From Sedimentisphaerales bacterium (GTDB taxonomy: Bacteria > Planctomycetota > Phycisphaerae > Sedimentisphaerales > Anaerobacaceae), in NCBI GenBank assembly GCA_016932835.1, contig JAFGCD010000125.1, positions 1-49,819 on the forward strand: a stretch of DNA of 49,819 nucleotides, in the 5' to 3' direction. The position numbers were made by a program, and so were the translations under genes. Below the pieces are notes generated by a model, which saw nothing but the letters and a program-made list of their open reading frames with translations, was not told the origin of the DNA and did not search any database. Position 1 is the first letter of the stretch; every line of letters starts with the position of its first letter. Shown here in pieces: positions 43,138 through 49,819 of the stretch.

Positions 43138-46035
43138 ATGAGCTTTCACAGGACTGTTTTCGTATTGCTACTTGGGTTTCTACCAATATTGGCCGGCTGT
43201 GACACGGCGGGTTTTCGTTCGGTGTCGAGCGATACCAAGCCTTCGGCTACGAGCGGCTCAAGAATGTTATGCTTCAACGATGACTGGCGGTTCGCCAAGG
43301 GGGAGCTGCCCGGGGCCGAAGCGGCGGACTTCGACGACTCCGGCTGGGAAAGGATCCGAGTGCCGCATGATTGGGCAATCTGCGGCCCGTTCAATGCGAA
43401 TGAAAACGGCTACGCCGGCAAACTTCCGTGGAAAGGCGTGGGGTGGTATCGAAAGACATTCAGACTCGATGCCGCGGACAAGGGCAAACGTGTCTATTTC
43501 GATTTCGACGGGGTAATGGCGTTCCCCGAGGTCTATATCAACGGTCGTTCGGCCGGGGGTTGGGACTACGGGTACATGGCTTTCAGAGTGGATGCGACCG
43601 AGTTTGTGCGTTTCGATAAGGCCAACATTATAGCCGTCCGCGCCGACACGCGTCAACATGGGACCCGCTGGTATCCCGGGGCCGGAATCTATCGGAAGGT
43701 CAGCATGACCGTCGCCGAGCCCGTGCACATCGCGCACTGGGGGACATTCGTCACCACACCGACGATAACAAACGACCGGGCGACCATTAATATCAGTACG
43801 ACTGTCGAAAGCCACTGCGATGATGCCCGTGACATAGTCATAGCCGTCGAGATTATCGACCCGGCCGGGCGTAAGATCACCGAAGGCTCGACGGACACCG
43901 CCATGGAGGCGGGTTCGACGCGACAGATGAAGCAGACTTTGACAGTCAGGCGACCGATACGATGGGATGTGGACAATCCGCAACTGTACAGGCTGCGAAC
44001 AACGCTGAGCGGCTCCGGAGGCACGCTGGATACCTGTGAAACGTTTTTCGGCATCCGAACATTCGAGTTCACGGCGAACGACGGCTTCCACCTGAACGAC
44101 CGGCGTGTGCAGCTATACGGGGTTAATCTGCACCATGACCAAGGCCCTCTCGGTGCGGCCTTTTACCTGCGTGCGGCGGAACGCCAGCTCGAGATAATGA
44201 AGGATATGGGCTGTAATGCGCTGCGGACGAGCCACAACCCACCGGCGGCCGAGATGCTTGACCTGTGCGACCGGATGGGCATTCTTGTGTGGGATGAATG
44301 CTTCGACAAGTGGAATGAGACTTCGGATCGGTCTCGTGAGACGGACCTCGTGGCGCACAATAAGAAGCAACTGCAGAATTTCATTATGCGGGACCGCAAT
44401 CATCCGAGCGTAGTGACATGGTCGCTCGGGAATGAAATTGCGGACATCGAGTCAAATCGGAGCGGTCGGGCCGACGAGCAGGTCGGGGAGCTGGCGCAAT
44501 TCGTCAAGTCCCTGGATCCGACGCGTCCGGTCGGTATGGGATGCTATGTTCCTTCGGCCGTTGGGACCGGCGTTCTTGGCTCTCTTGATATGACCGGGTG
44601 GAACTATGCAAGGCGCTATGCGCCATTTCGGGAAAAATATCCCGACAAGCCGATCGTTTACAGTGAATCGGCATCGGCCCTGAGCACTCGCGGCTTCTAT
44701 CGGCTGCCGCCGGCCAATACGAAGACCCAGTACGCAGCCGAGGACCTTCAGGTGGATTCCTACGATCTCAACGCGGCTCCATGGTCGGACATCGCCGATA
44801 AAGAGTTTCAACTGATGAGCGATGACGCATTCGTCGCGGGCGAATTCGTCTGGACCGGTTTCGATTACCTCGGCGAACCGACGCCTTTCGCCCAAGCGGC
44901 CCGCAGTTCGTACTTTGGCATCGTCGATCTGTGCGGTATTCCCAAGGACCGCTTCTACCTGTACCGAAGCTGCTGGCGTGAGGACGAGACAACGGTGCAC
45001 ATCGTACCGCACTGGAACTGGCTCGGGCGTGAGGGGCAGAACGTGCCGGTGTTCGTTTATACCAACGGCGATTCTGCGGAACTGTTCATCAACGGCCGCA
45101 GTCTCGGACGGCGAACTAAAGGGCATGCGCCCGACCGTCCGAAGAACTTCGCGGCTTCGGGCAACGTTAGTGCATCGTCAGAGGAATCAGCCCGAGGCAA
45201 CACAGCTGCCTTGGCGTGCGACGGGGACAGCGCTACGCGATGGTGCGCCGAGAACGATTCGCCCGATCAGTGGTGGCAGGTCGATCTGGGAACGGTCCAA
45301 TCGGTGCGTTGGGTGGCCGTCGAGTTCGAGAAGGAGGAAAAGAATTACGGCTACGATGTGCGAATCTCCAGCGACGGCGAGACGTGGGAGACCGTCGCTT
45401 CAAAGGCGAGGAGCGGCTCTCCACAGTGGGCAGGGCCGCAGCGAGCGTTCCATGAAGTCGATACCAAGGCGCGCTTTGTGCGAATCCAATTCACAAATCT
45501 GGCGCGACAGACATGGGCGAGCATCCGTGAATTCGGGGTTTATTCGCGGAAGGTCGAGTCCGAGTATTATGACGCCACATACCGCTATCGCCTTCGATGG
45601 AATGAGGTTCTGTTCGAGCCCGGCAAACTCGAAGCGGTCGCCTACAAAGACAACACCGAGATCGGCCGGAAAGTTGTCTTGACCACGGGCGAGGCGGCGG
45701 CGCTCAGGCTGACACCGGACCGGACGAAGCCGGCGGCTACGGGGGAGGATCTCAGCTATGTCCTGGTCGAAGCGGTGGATACGGACGGCAGGGTTTGCCC
45801 ACTCGCCGAGAATCTGGTGCGTTTCAAGATCGAAGGTCCGTGCACGATTGCGGGGGTGGGCAACGGCAATCCCCTTTCACTGGAGCCGTTCTGCGCCGAC
45901 TATCGCAAGCTGTTCTACGGCAAGGCGATGCTGATTTTGCGAACTGAATCCGGAAAAGCCGGAACAATTCGCGTAACGGCCGAGAGCCAGGCCCTGCAGC
46001 CGGCGACAACAGTGCTGCATGCAGTGAAACAGTAA
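43138..46035 (+). CDS. GH2 beta-galactosidase-like lipoprotein with inserted F5/8C domain
   Basis: This 965-residue exported lipoprotein (lipobox LAGC, C21) has the GH2 layout: jelly roll (about 42-195), immunoglobulin-like domain (about 200-310) and TIM barrel (about 315-605). The acid/base is E433 in SLGNE and the nucleophile E510 in VYSES. After the barrel a DUF4982-type beta domain begins (NVPVFVYTNGDSAELFING) and resumes at about 812 (RYRLRW). An F5/8 type C (discoidin) carbohydrate-binding domain is inserted between, at about 668-806. I chose the ATG at 43138, with GGAAAGG upstream, over 43081 because the signal peptide begins there. It likely cleaves beta-galactosides or beta-glucuronides. 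Confidence 0.9.
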   Translation: MSFHRTVFVLLLGFLPILAGCDTAGFRSVSSDTKPSATSGSRMLCFNDDWRFAKGELPGAEAADFDDSGWERIRVPHDWAICGPFNANENGYAGKLPWKGVGWYRKTFRLDAADKGKRVYFDFDGVMAFPEVYINGRSAGGWDYGYMAFRVDATEFVRFDKANIIAVRADTRQHGTRWYPGAGIYRKVSMTVAEPVHIAHWGTFVTTPTITNDRATINISTTVESHCDDARDIVIAVEIIDPAGRKITEGSTDTAMEAGSTRQMKQTLTVRRPIRWDVDNPQLYRLRTTLSGSGGTLDTCETFFGIRTFEFTANDGFHLNDRRVQLYGVNLHHDQGPLGAAFYLRAAERQLEIMKDMGCNALRTSHNPPAAEMLDLCDRMGILVWDECFDKWNETSDRSRETDLVAHNKKQLQNFIMRDRNHPSVVTWSLGNEIADIESNRSGRADEQVGELAQFVKSLDPTRPVGMGCYVPSAVGTGVLGSLDMTGWNYARRYAPFREKYPDKPIVYSESASALSTRGFYRLPPANTKTQYAAEDLQVDSYDLNAAPWSDIADKEFQLMSDDAFVAGEFVWTGFDYLGEPTPFAQAARSSYFGIVDLCGIPKDRFYLYRSCWREDETTVHIVPHWNWLGREGQNVPVFVYTNGDSAELFINGRSLGRRTKGHAPDRPKNFAASGNVSASSEESARGNTAALACDGDSATRWCAENDSPDQWWQVDLGTVQSVRWVAVEFEKEEKNYGYDVRISSDGETWETVASKARSGSPQWAGPQRAFHEVDTKARFVRIQFTNLARQTWASIREFGVYSRKVESEYYDATYRYRLRWNEVLFEPGKLEAVAYKDNTEIGRKVVLTTGEAAALRLTPDRTKPAATGEDLSYVLVEAVDTDGRVCPLAENLVRFKIEGPCTIAGVGNGNPLSLEPFCADYRKLFYGKAMLILRTESGKAGTIRVTAESQALQPATTVLHAVKQ

Positions 46036-46352
46036 TTAGAGGACCTCAAGTTTCTCAAGCTGATGCAGCGAAATGCTGAGTCTCGGCGTCCCGGCAGGTA
46101 TTTGGGCTGATTTTCGTATGCCGATGACGGTCTGTCGGTATATGGACGGTGAATCGGGACCATACCACAGTTCGCACAATTCGAAAAGCAGATGTGACGA
46201 GATGGACAAAAAGTGAAATCTGTTGAACGTGTACAGGTTAAACGTTATATGTAATTAGAAGCTCTTAGAGCGTCTAAGTATAACTACTGGTTTTGTTTCC
46301 GAAGTTTAGCCATGGAAACGGGATATAGCCAGCGAATATTGAACAGGGCGTC
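46036..46352. other. 317-base intergenic region ahead of the sigma54 activator
   Basis: No gene or clear terminator is seen. A short palindrome GCTCTTAGAGC (46261-46271) lies about 80 bases upstream of the activator start and could be an operator. I found no TTGCA/TGCAA dyad here, so autoregulation through those sites is not supported. Confidence 0.45.
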
Positions 46353-47699
46353 ATGCCGAATATCAGACCTAACGACATACAGGATGTTATACTTGATTCG
46401 ATAACCGAGGGTGTATTCACCGTTGATTCGAATTGGCGGATCACGTCTTTCAACCGCGCAGCCGAGGAAATCACAGGCGTTGATCGCAAGAAGGCTATCG
46501 GGCGACAATGCAGGGATATTCTTCGAGCTGATGTCTGCGAGAGCGGCTGCGCCCTGGCTGAGACGATAAGAACCGGGCAGGCTATTATCGGCCGGGCCGT
46601 CCATATCATTGACGCTAACGGCAAGCGGCGAGCAATCGCCATATCTACGGCACTGTTGAAGGACCAAAATGGAGAAGTCATCGGAGGCGTCGAGACGATT
46701 CGAGACATGACCGTTGTCGAGGAACTTCGAAAAGAACTCGAGGGCCGATACAGTTGTGAAGACATCATAAGCCAGGACCATCGAATGCAGGAACTCTTTC
46801 GCACGATCGGTCATATTGCCGAGAGTGACTGCACGGTTCTTATCGAAGGCGAGAGCGGGACCGGCAAGGAACTCGTCGCCCGTGCAATTCACAATCTGAG
46901 TCTTCGAAAAAATAAGCATTTTGTCGCGGTGAATTGCGGCGCTCTTCCCGATTCTCTTTTGGAATCGGAGTTGTTCGGGTACAAAGCCGGGGCATTCACG
47001 GACGCGAAGAAGGACAAACCGGGACGTTTTGCCCTGGCCGAAGGCGGCACACTTTTTCTCGATGAGATCGGAGACGTCTCGGCGGCAATGCAGGTTCGCC
47101 TTCTGCGTGTCCTGCAGGAACACACGTATGAGCCATTAGGGGCGGTAGAATCGGCGAAGACAAATGTCCGGATTATCGCAGCGACGAATAAGAAACTCAG
47201 TGAGCTTATCGAGCATGGCAAGTTCAGGGATGATCTGTACTACAGGATCAATGTTATAAGGCTGGAACTACCTCCATTGCGGGACCGGAAAGGCGATATC
47301 CCGTTGCTGGTGGACTACTTTATAAGCCGTCTGAACCGTTTGCGCGGCAAGAGTATCAGTTGTGTCACAAATGACGTATTGGCTTGCCTGCTGTCTTATG
47401 ATTATCCGGGCAATGTTCGGGAACTTGAGAACATTCTCGAGCACTGCTTTGTCCTTTGCCGGGGCGAAGTCATACAGAGAGAACATCTGCCGATTTCGGT
47501 GTTTCCGCCTATCGGCGAGGGCAAGGCGACGGCCGGGGAAACGAAAACACTCAAACAGGTCGAAGTCATGCTCATAATCGAGGCGCTTCGCCGAAGCAAA
47601 GGCAACCAGACTGCCGCCTCGCATGAATTAGGCATTAACAAGAGCACGCTTTATCGAAAGCTCAAGGCCTACAACATCAAACCAGAAGCCTACTCTTGA
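46353..47699 (+). CDS. PAS-domain sigma54-dependent activator (bEBP), GAFTDA variant
   Basis: This 448-residue activator has an N-terminal PAS domain (about 8-125), a sigma54-interaction AAA+ domain (about 135-370) and a Fis-type helix-turn-helix (about 405-445). The PAS domain contains C53, C62 and C66 in a CX8CX3C pattern, suggesting a redox or Fe-S sensor. Walker A is GESGTGKE (167-174 region), Walker B FLDEIGD, and the sigma54-contact loop reads GAFTDA (213-218) instead of GAFTGA. The helix-turn-helix ends with ELGINKSTLYRKL. Two inverted repeats and a -24/-12 promoter lie directly downstream, so it very likely controls the NifX-like operon that follows. The signal it senses is unknown. 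Confidence 0.93.
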   Translation: MPNIRPNDIQDVILDSITEGVFTVDSNWRITSFNRAAEEITGVDRKKAIGRQCRDILRADVCESGCALAETIRTGQAIIGRAVHIIDANGKRRAIAISTALLKDQNGEVIGGVETIRDMTVVEELRKELEGRYSCEDIISQDHRMQELFRTIGHIAESDCTVLIEGESGTGKELVARAIHNLSLRKNKHFVAVNCGALPDSLLESELFGYKAGAFTDAKKDKPGRFALAEGGTLFLDEIGDVSAAMQVRLLRVLQEHTYEPLGAVESAKTNVRIIAATNKKLSELIEHGKFRDDLYYRINVIRLELPPLRDRKGDIPLLVDYFISRLNRLRGKSISCVTNDVLACLLSYDYPGNVRELENILEHCFVLCRGEVIQREHLPISVFPPIGEGKATAGETKTLKQVEVMLIIEALRRSKGNQTAASHELGINKSTLYRKLKAYNIKPEAYS

Positions 47700-47755
47700 G
47701 AAAATCCCCCTCACTGATTGATGCTGCTTGCTACATACTTCAAGGCGGCGCAGGC

Positions 47756-47768
47756 ATGCAAAATGCAA
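47756..47768. promoter_or_regulatory. Upstream activator site 1 (TGCA-type dyad)
   Basis: ATGCAAAATGCAA is an inverted repeat (half-sites near TTGCA and TGCAA around a 3-base centre). It is almost the reverse complement of the second site, centred 32 bases downstream, about three helical turns. It lies about 143 bases upstream of the -24 element, where enhancer sites for sigma54 activators usually sit. Confidence 0.65.
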
Positions 47769-47787
47769 CCTATAATGCGTTAAAATA

Positions 47788-47800
47788 TTGCATTTTGCAA
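47788..47800. promoter_or_regulatory. Upstream activator site 2 (TGCA-type dyad)
   Basis: TTGCATTTTGCAA has perfect 5-base arms, TTGCA and TGCAA, around TTT. With site 1 it forms a phased pair, the pattern expected for cooperative binding of an activator oligomer. The activator encoded directly upstream is the likely binder; this is inferred from position. Confidence 0.68.
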
Positions 47801-47903
47801 CAACCCTCAATCGCATTCCAAGACATAAAAAGAGTCTCTGAAAGGTCGTAATTCTTTATTTTAGCAGGCTTTAGCGATCTGCCGCCTCGATTTTTGACTT
47901 GTG

Positions 47904-47918
47904 TGGCACGCTGTTTGC
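47904..47918 (+). promoter_or_regulatory. Sigma54 -24/-12 promoter
   Basis: TGGCACG (47904-47910), four bases and TTGC (47915-47918) match the sigma54 consensus exactly, with GG and GC separated by the required ten bases. The predicted start lies near 47930, just upstream of the first NifX-like gene. Together with the upstream dyads and activator this forms a complete sigma54 control region. Confidence 0.85.
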
Positions 47919-47945
47919 GGAGCCTTGATTAGGAGAATTGCGATA

Positions 47946-48335
47946 ATGCGAATAGCGATTCCAATACGAGATGGCTGTGTTTCGCCGGCTTTTGACTTTG
48001 CCCTTCGGCTTCTGTTGGTTGAGCTTGAAGGCGATGGCGAGCCGAGACGCAAAGAGATCGTTTTGGTTCCCGAGTCGAGTGCTCAACGGGCAGGCAAACT
48101 TCGGGATTTTAAGGTCGATACGCTCATATGCGGGGCGATATCGCGTGAGCTGGCATGGTGGGTGACCGAGACCGGGATCAACATTCTGGCTTATGTGACA
48201 GGCCCGGTGGACAGCGTACTTGAGGCGTACATAACGGGCGGTTTGGCAAAGCCCAGGTTTACCCTGCCGGGCTGTTGGCCCGGCGCGAGGAACGGTTTTC
48301 GTCGATGTTGTCGAAGACGGCGCGGGCGAAGTTAG
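47946..48335 (+). CDS. NifX/NifB-like cluster-binding protein with Cys/Arg-rich tail
   Basis: This 129-residue protein resembles the dinitrogenase iron-molybdenum cofactor (NifX/NifB) domain: MRIAIPIRDGCVSPAFDF at the start, then DTLICGAISREL and the ITGGLAKPRF region. Family members bind iron-sulfur or metal-cofactor intermediates. The last 25 residues are unusual, with GCWPG followed by two adjacent cysteines and a run of arginines. I chose the ATG at 47946, with AGGAGA nine bases upstream, over 47901, which lies upstream of the predicted transcription start. It is the first gene behind the sigma54 promoter. No nitrogenase structural genes are present, so nitrogen fixation is not implied. 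Function is inferred from family only. Confidence 0.78.
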   Translation: MRIAIPIRDGCVSPAFDFALRLLLVELEGDGEPRRKEIVLVPESSAQRAGKLRDFKVDTLICGAISRELAWWVTETGINILAYVTGPVDSVLEAYITGGLAKPRFTLPGCWPGARNGFRRCCRRRRGRS

Positions 48336-48435
48336 CTCAAATAAGGCTTCCTTGAGGCTCGGCCGAGATCGAGAAATCGATAGAGCAACGCCGACGGGGA
48401 ACGAAATCTAAACAGAGCAAGGAAAGAGCGAAAAA

Positions 48436-48798
48436 ATGAAGATAGCAATAACAACACAGGGCAAAGACCTTTCAAGCGAAGTCGATCTTCGATTTGGACG
48501 GGCGAAATGGCTTACCGTTTTCGATACGGAAACAGACGATTTCCAGGCACACGATAATGAGGTGCATTTGAATGCTGTGCAGGGGGCCGGTATTCAGACA
48601 GGCCGAAACATAGCGAATCTCGGCGTTGAGGCTGTGATAACAGGCAATATAGGTCCTAACGCCTTCAAGACACTCAATGCGGCAGGTGTGAAGATATATC
48701 TTACCGAGGCACAAAGCGTCCGTGATGCAATAGGGAAGTTCAAAGCAGGAAGTCTAAAAGAAGTGGATCAGGCAAACGTTGAAGGCCATTGGGTGTAA
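48436..48798 (+). CDS. NifX/NifB-like iron-molybdenum cluster-binding protein
   Basis: This 120-residue protein is a clean NifX-type domain: MKIAITTQGKDLSSEVDLRFGRAKW at the start, AGIQTGRNIANLGVEAVITGNIGPNAF in the centre, and a KFKAGSLKEVD close. Stand-alone proteins of this kind occur in many anaerobes beside small Gly-rich proteins and Mrp-type ATPases and are thought to carry Fe-S or metal clusters. It begins 100 bases after the first NifX-like gene and is probably in the same transcript. It is closer to the standard family sequence than its neighbour. The metal and partner are unknown. Confidence 0.87.
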   Translation: MKIAITTQGKDLSSEVDLRFGRAKWLTVFDTETDDFQAHDNEVHLNAVQGAGIQTGRNIANLGVEAVITGNIGPNAFKTLNAAGVKIYLTEAQSVRDAIGKFKAGSLKEVDQANVEGHWV

Positions 48799-48951
48799 AA
48801 GCTTGCAGGATATTTATGCGCATTTATTTGGATTACATCAGTTTTTTTTATTCGACAGGACTGGAGACCGCAAGGCCGGCAAAAAACGACAAAGATCTTT
48901 ACGAACCGGCGGTGCGCAGCAGCGCAGAGCTTAGCAGAAAGGAGATACAAA

Positions 48952-49191
48952 ATGCCAAGGGGTAACGGAACAGGGCCGGCTGGTCAGGGGTCAGGACGCG
49001 GCCGAGGTATGGGCGGCGGTCGAGGGCAGGGCCGGAGCCAGGGTCGAGGCAGAATGGGAGGGCCATTTGCAGCGGGGCCGGGCGGAAATTGTGTCTGTCC
49101 GCAATGCGGAGCAACAGTTGCTCATGCTGCCGGACAACCCTGCAGCACAAGAAGTTGCCCCAAGTGTGGTGCGGCGATGACAAGAGGTTAA
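48952..49191 (+). CDS. Small Gly-rich protein with C-terminal zinc ribbon
   Basis: This 79-residue protein starts with MPRGNGTGPAGQG, a signature shared with the next gene and with DUF5320-type proteins of anaerobes. A long Gly/Arg-rich segment (about 8-45) follows, and the C-terminus has a zinc-ribbon-like layout, CVCPQCG and CSTRSCPKCG. Such small proteins may bind metal or a cluster and work with the NifX-like proteins, but no biochemistry is known to me. AAAGGAG precedes the ATG with good spacing. It lies between the second NifX-like gene and the larger Gly-rich gene, in one direction. Confidence 0.75.
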   Translation: MPRGNGTGPAGQGSGRGRGMGGGRGQGRSQGRGRMGGPFAAGPGGNCVCPQCGATVAHAAGQPCSTRSCPKCGAAMTRG

Positions 49192-49217
49192 CATTTTTTT
49201 TCGAAAGGAGAATTATT

Positions 49218-49610
49218 ATGCCGGGTGGAGATGGAACAGGTCCTGCAGGTATGGGGCCAATGACAGGTAGAGCCGCCGGTTATTGCGCCGGTTATTCGGT
49301 TCCGGGGTATATGAACTTCGTGGGTGGTCGAGGCCGTTTTGGCATTGGCCGCCGCGGGGGCGGCGGCTGGGGACGTCGCAACTGGTATTATGCGACGGGC
49401 CTTCCGAGATGGGCAAGAGTCGGATATGGCATGCCCGCATACAGCGGGGGCGCGAACCCATACGCTTATGGCGCTGCGCCGATGGGGCCGTCGATTACGC
49501 CTCAGCAGGAACTGGACGGTCTGAAGGGGCAGGCGGAATATTTTGAAGACAGCTTGGCCGGGATCAAGAAACGCATAGAAGAACTTGAAAGCCGGCAAAG
49601 CGCCACGTAA
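49218..49610 (+). CDS. DUF5320-like Gly-rich protein with C-terminal coiled coil
   Basis: This 130-residue protein starts with MPGGDGTGPAGMGPMTGRA, the same leader type as the previous gene. A Gly/Arg/Tyr/Trp-rich middle (about 20-85) is followed by a predicted coiled coil at the C-terminus (about 96-126, QQELDGL to EELESRQ). This matches the DUF5320 layout seen beside NifX-like genes in many anaerobes. AAAGGAG seven bases upstream supports the ATG at 49218; the frame's upstream extension overlaps the zinc-ribbon gene and is not used. The coiled coil suggests an oligomer or partner contact. Function is unknown. The operon may continue beyond the window. Confidence 0.82.
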   Translation: MPGGDGTGPAGMGPMTGRAAGYCAGYSVPGYMNFVGGRGRFGIGRRGGGGWGRRNWYYATGLPRWARVGYGMPAYSGGANPYAYGAAPMGPSITPQQELDGLKGQAEYFEDSLAGIKKRIEELESRQSAT

Positions 49611-49790
49611 GACGTGGGATAATCCTGCTTAAGAAACCTTTTGCAAAAAGCTGTAGAGAGCAAAGTGTTCCGGCTGCGCAGGCGGACGTTTATGCATATT
49701 GTCCGAGCAAGGTTCTTGCAGGGCCCATGTTGTTAAGGAGATGGTACGATAAATTAGCTCTTTGGCAATCGAGCGATGTTTTCTTTTTTC

Positions 49791-49807
49791 CACCCCACTT
49801 TGGGGTG
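49791..49807. other. 7-bp hairpin at the window end
   Basis: CACCCCA (49791-49797), CTT, and TGGGGTG (49801-49807) form a perfect stem. No T-run follows on the plus strand within the window, and the minus strand continues with A-rich sequence, so it is not a convincing terminator. Confidence 0.35.
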
Positions 49808-49819
49808 AGGGCGAAAAAG

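Noticed and set aside
49791..49807. Terminator at the window end
   Set aside because: The hairpin is perfect but lacks a T-tract on either strand.
1..49819. CRISPR arrays, tRNA/rRNA genes, insertion sequences
   Set aside because: I saw no regularly spaced repeats, no tRNA T-arm with acceptor pairing and no transposase or integrase frame. A covariance-model or profile search would be needed to be certain.

Overview
The window looks like a chromosome segment of an anaerobic, glycan-degrading planctomycete, most likely of the Phycisphaerae/Sedimentisphaerales type. This is inference from gene content: Tat-exported Cys-type sulfatases, a Tat-exported Gfo/Idh/MocA oxidoreductase, a GxGYxYP protein, large PQQ-type beta-propellers, dockerin-like EF-hand tails, an ECF sigma factor fused to a membrane and exported domain, and many exported glycoside hydrolases. 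I found no rRNA, tRNA, CRISPR array, transposase or integrase, so it reads as stable chromosome rather than a mobile island.

Region by region. (1) 1-3169: a small FHA protein behind a good sigma70-like promoter, then an exported double glycosidase (GH140-like plus GH5-like). (2) 3197-12722, minus strand: a tight run anmK - murQ - SSS transporter - sulfatase - sulfatase - deacetylase-like protein - Gfo/Idh oxidoreductase, with overlapping or closely spaced genes. (3) 12927-19211: a double-SIS MurQ/GKRP paralogue, the muramidase NamZ coupled to a GxGYxYP protein, and a divergent AmiE/beta-lactamase-family lipoprotein. Regions 2 and 3 together look like a murein-sugar salvage locus joined to sulfated-glycan genes. 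(4) 19242-25263: a giant propeller-methyltransferase-propeller exported protein, lexA, and a YkgJ-type cysteine-cluster protein. (5) 25714-30899: a prepilin-like protein, a beta-helix/LamG/dockerin-like surface protein and the fused ECF sigma factor. (6) 31127-35127: GNAT, two back-to-back EamA transporters, an M90 (MtfA-like) peptidase and a voltage-gated K+ channel with a zinc ribbon. (7) 35163-46035: GH32, an S9B peptidase, a GH5-like enzyme with nested CBM and dockerin, and a GH2 with an inserted discoidin domain. (8) 46353-49819: a sigma54 activator, two phased inverted repeats, a textbook -24/-12 promoter, two NifX/NifB-like proteins and two small Gly-rich proteins. This module runs on past the window edge.

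The strongest candidate for a poorly described system is region 8: a complete sigma54 regulatory circuit driving small metal- or redox-type proteins with no nitrogenase genes in sight. The second is the murein-salvage/sulfatase superoperon with its double-SIS paralogue. Several single proteins also have unusual architectures: the exported methyltransferase-propeller chimera, the membrane-fused sigma factor, the nested-domain GH2 and GH5 enzymes, and the GH140-GH5 fusion.
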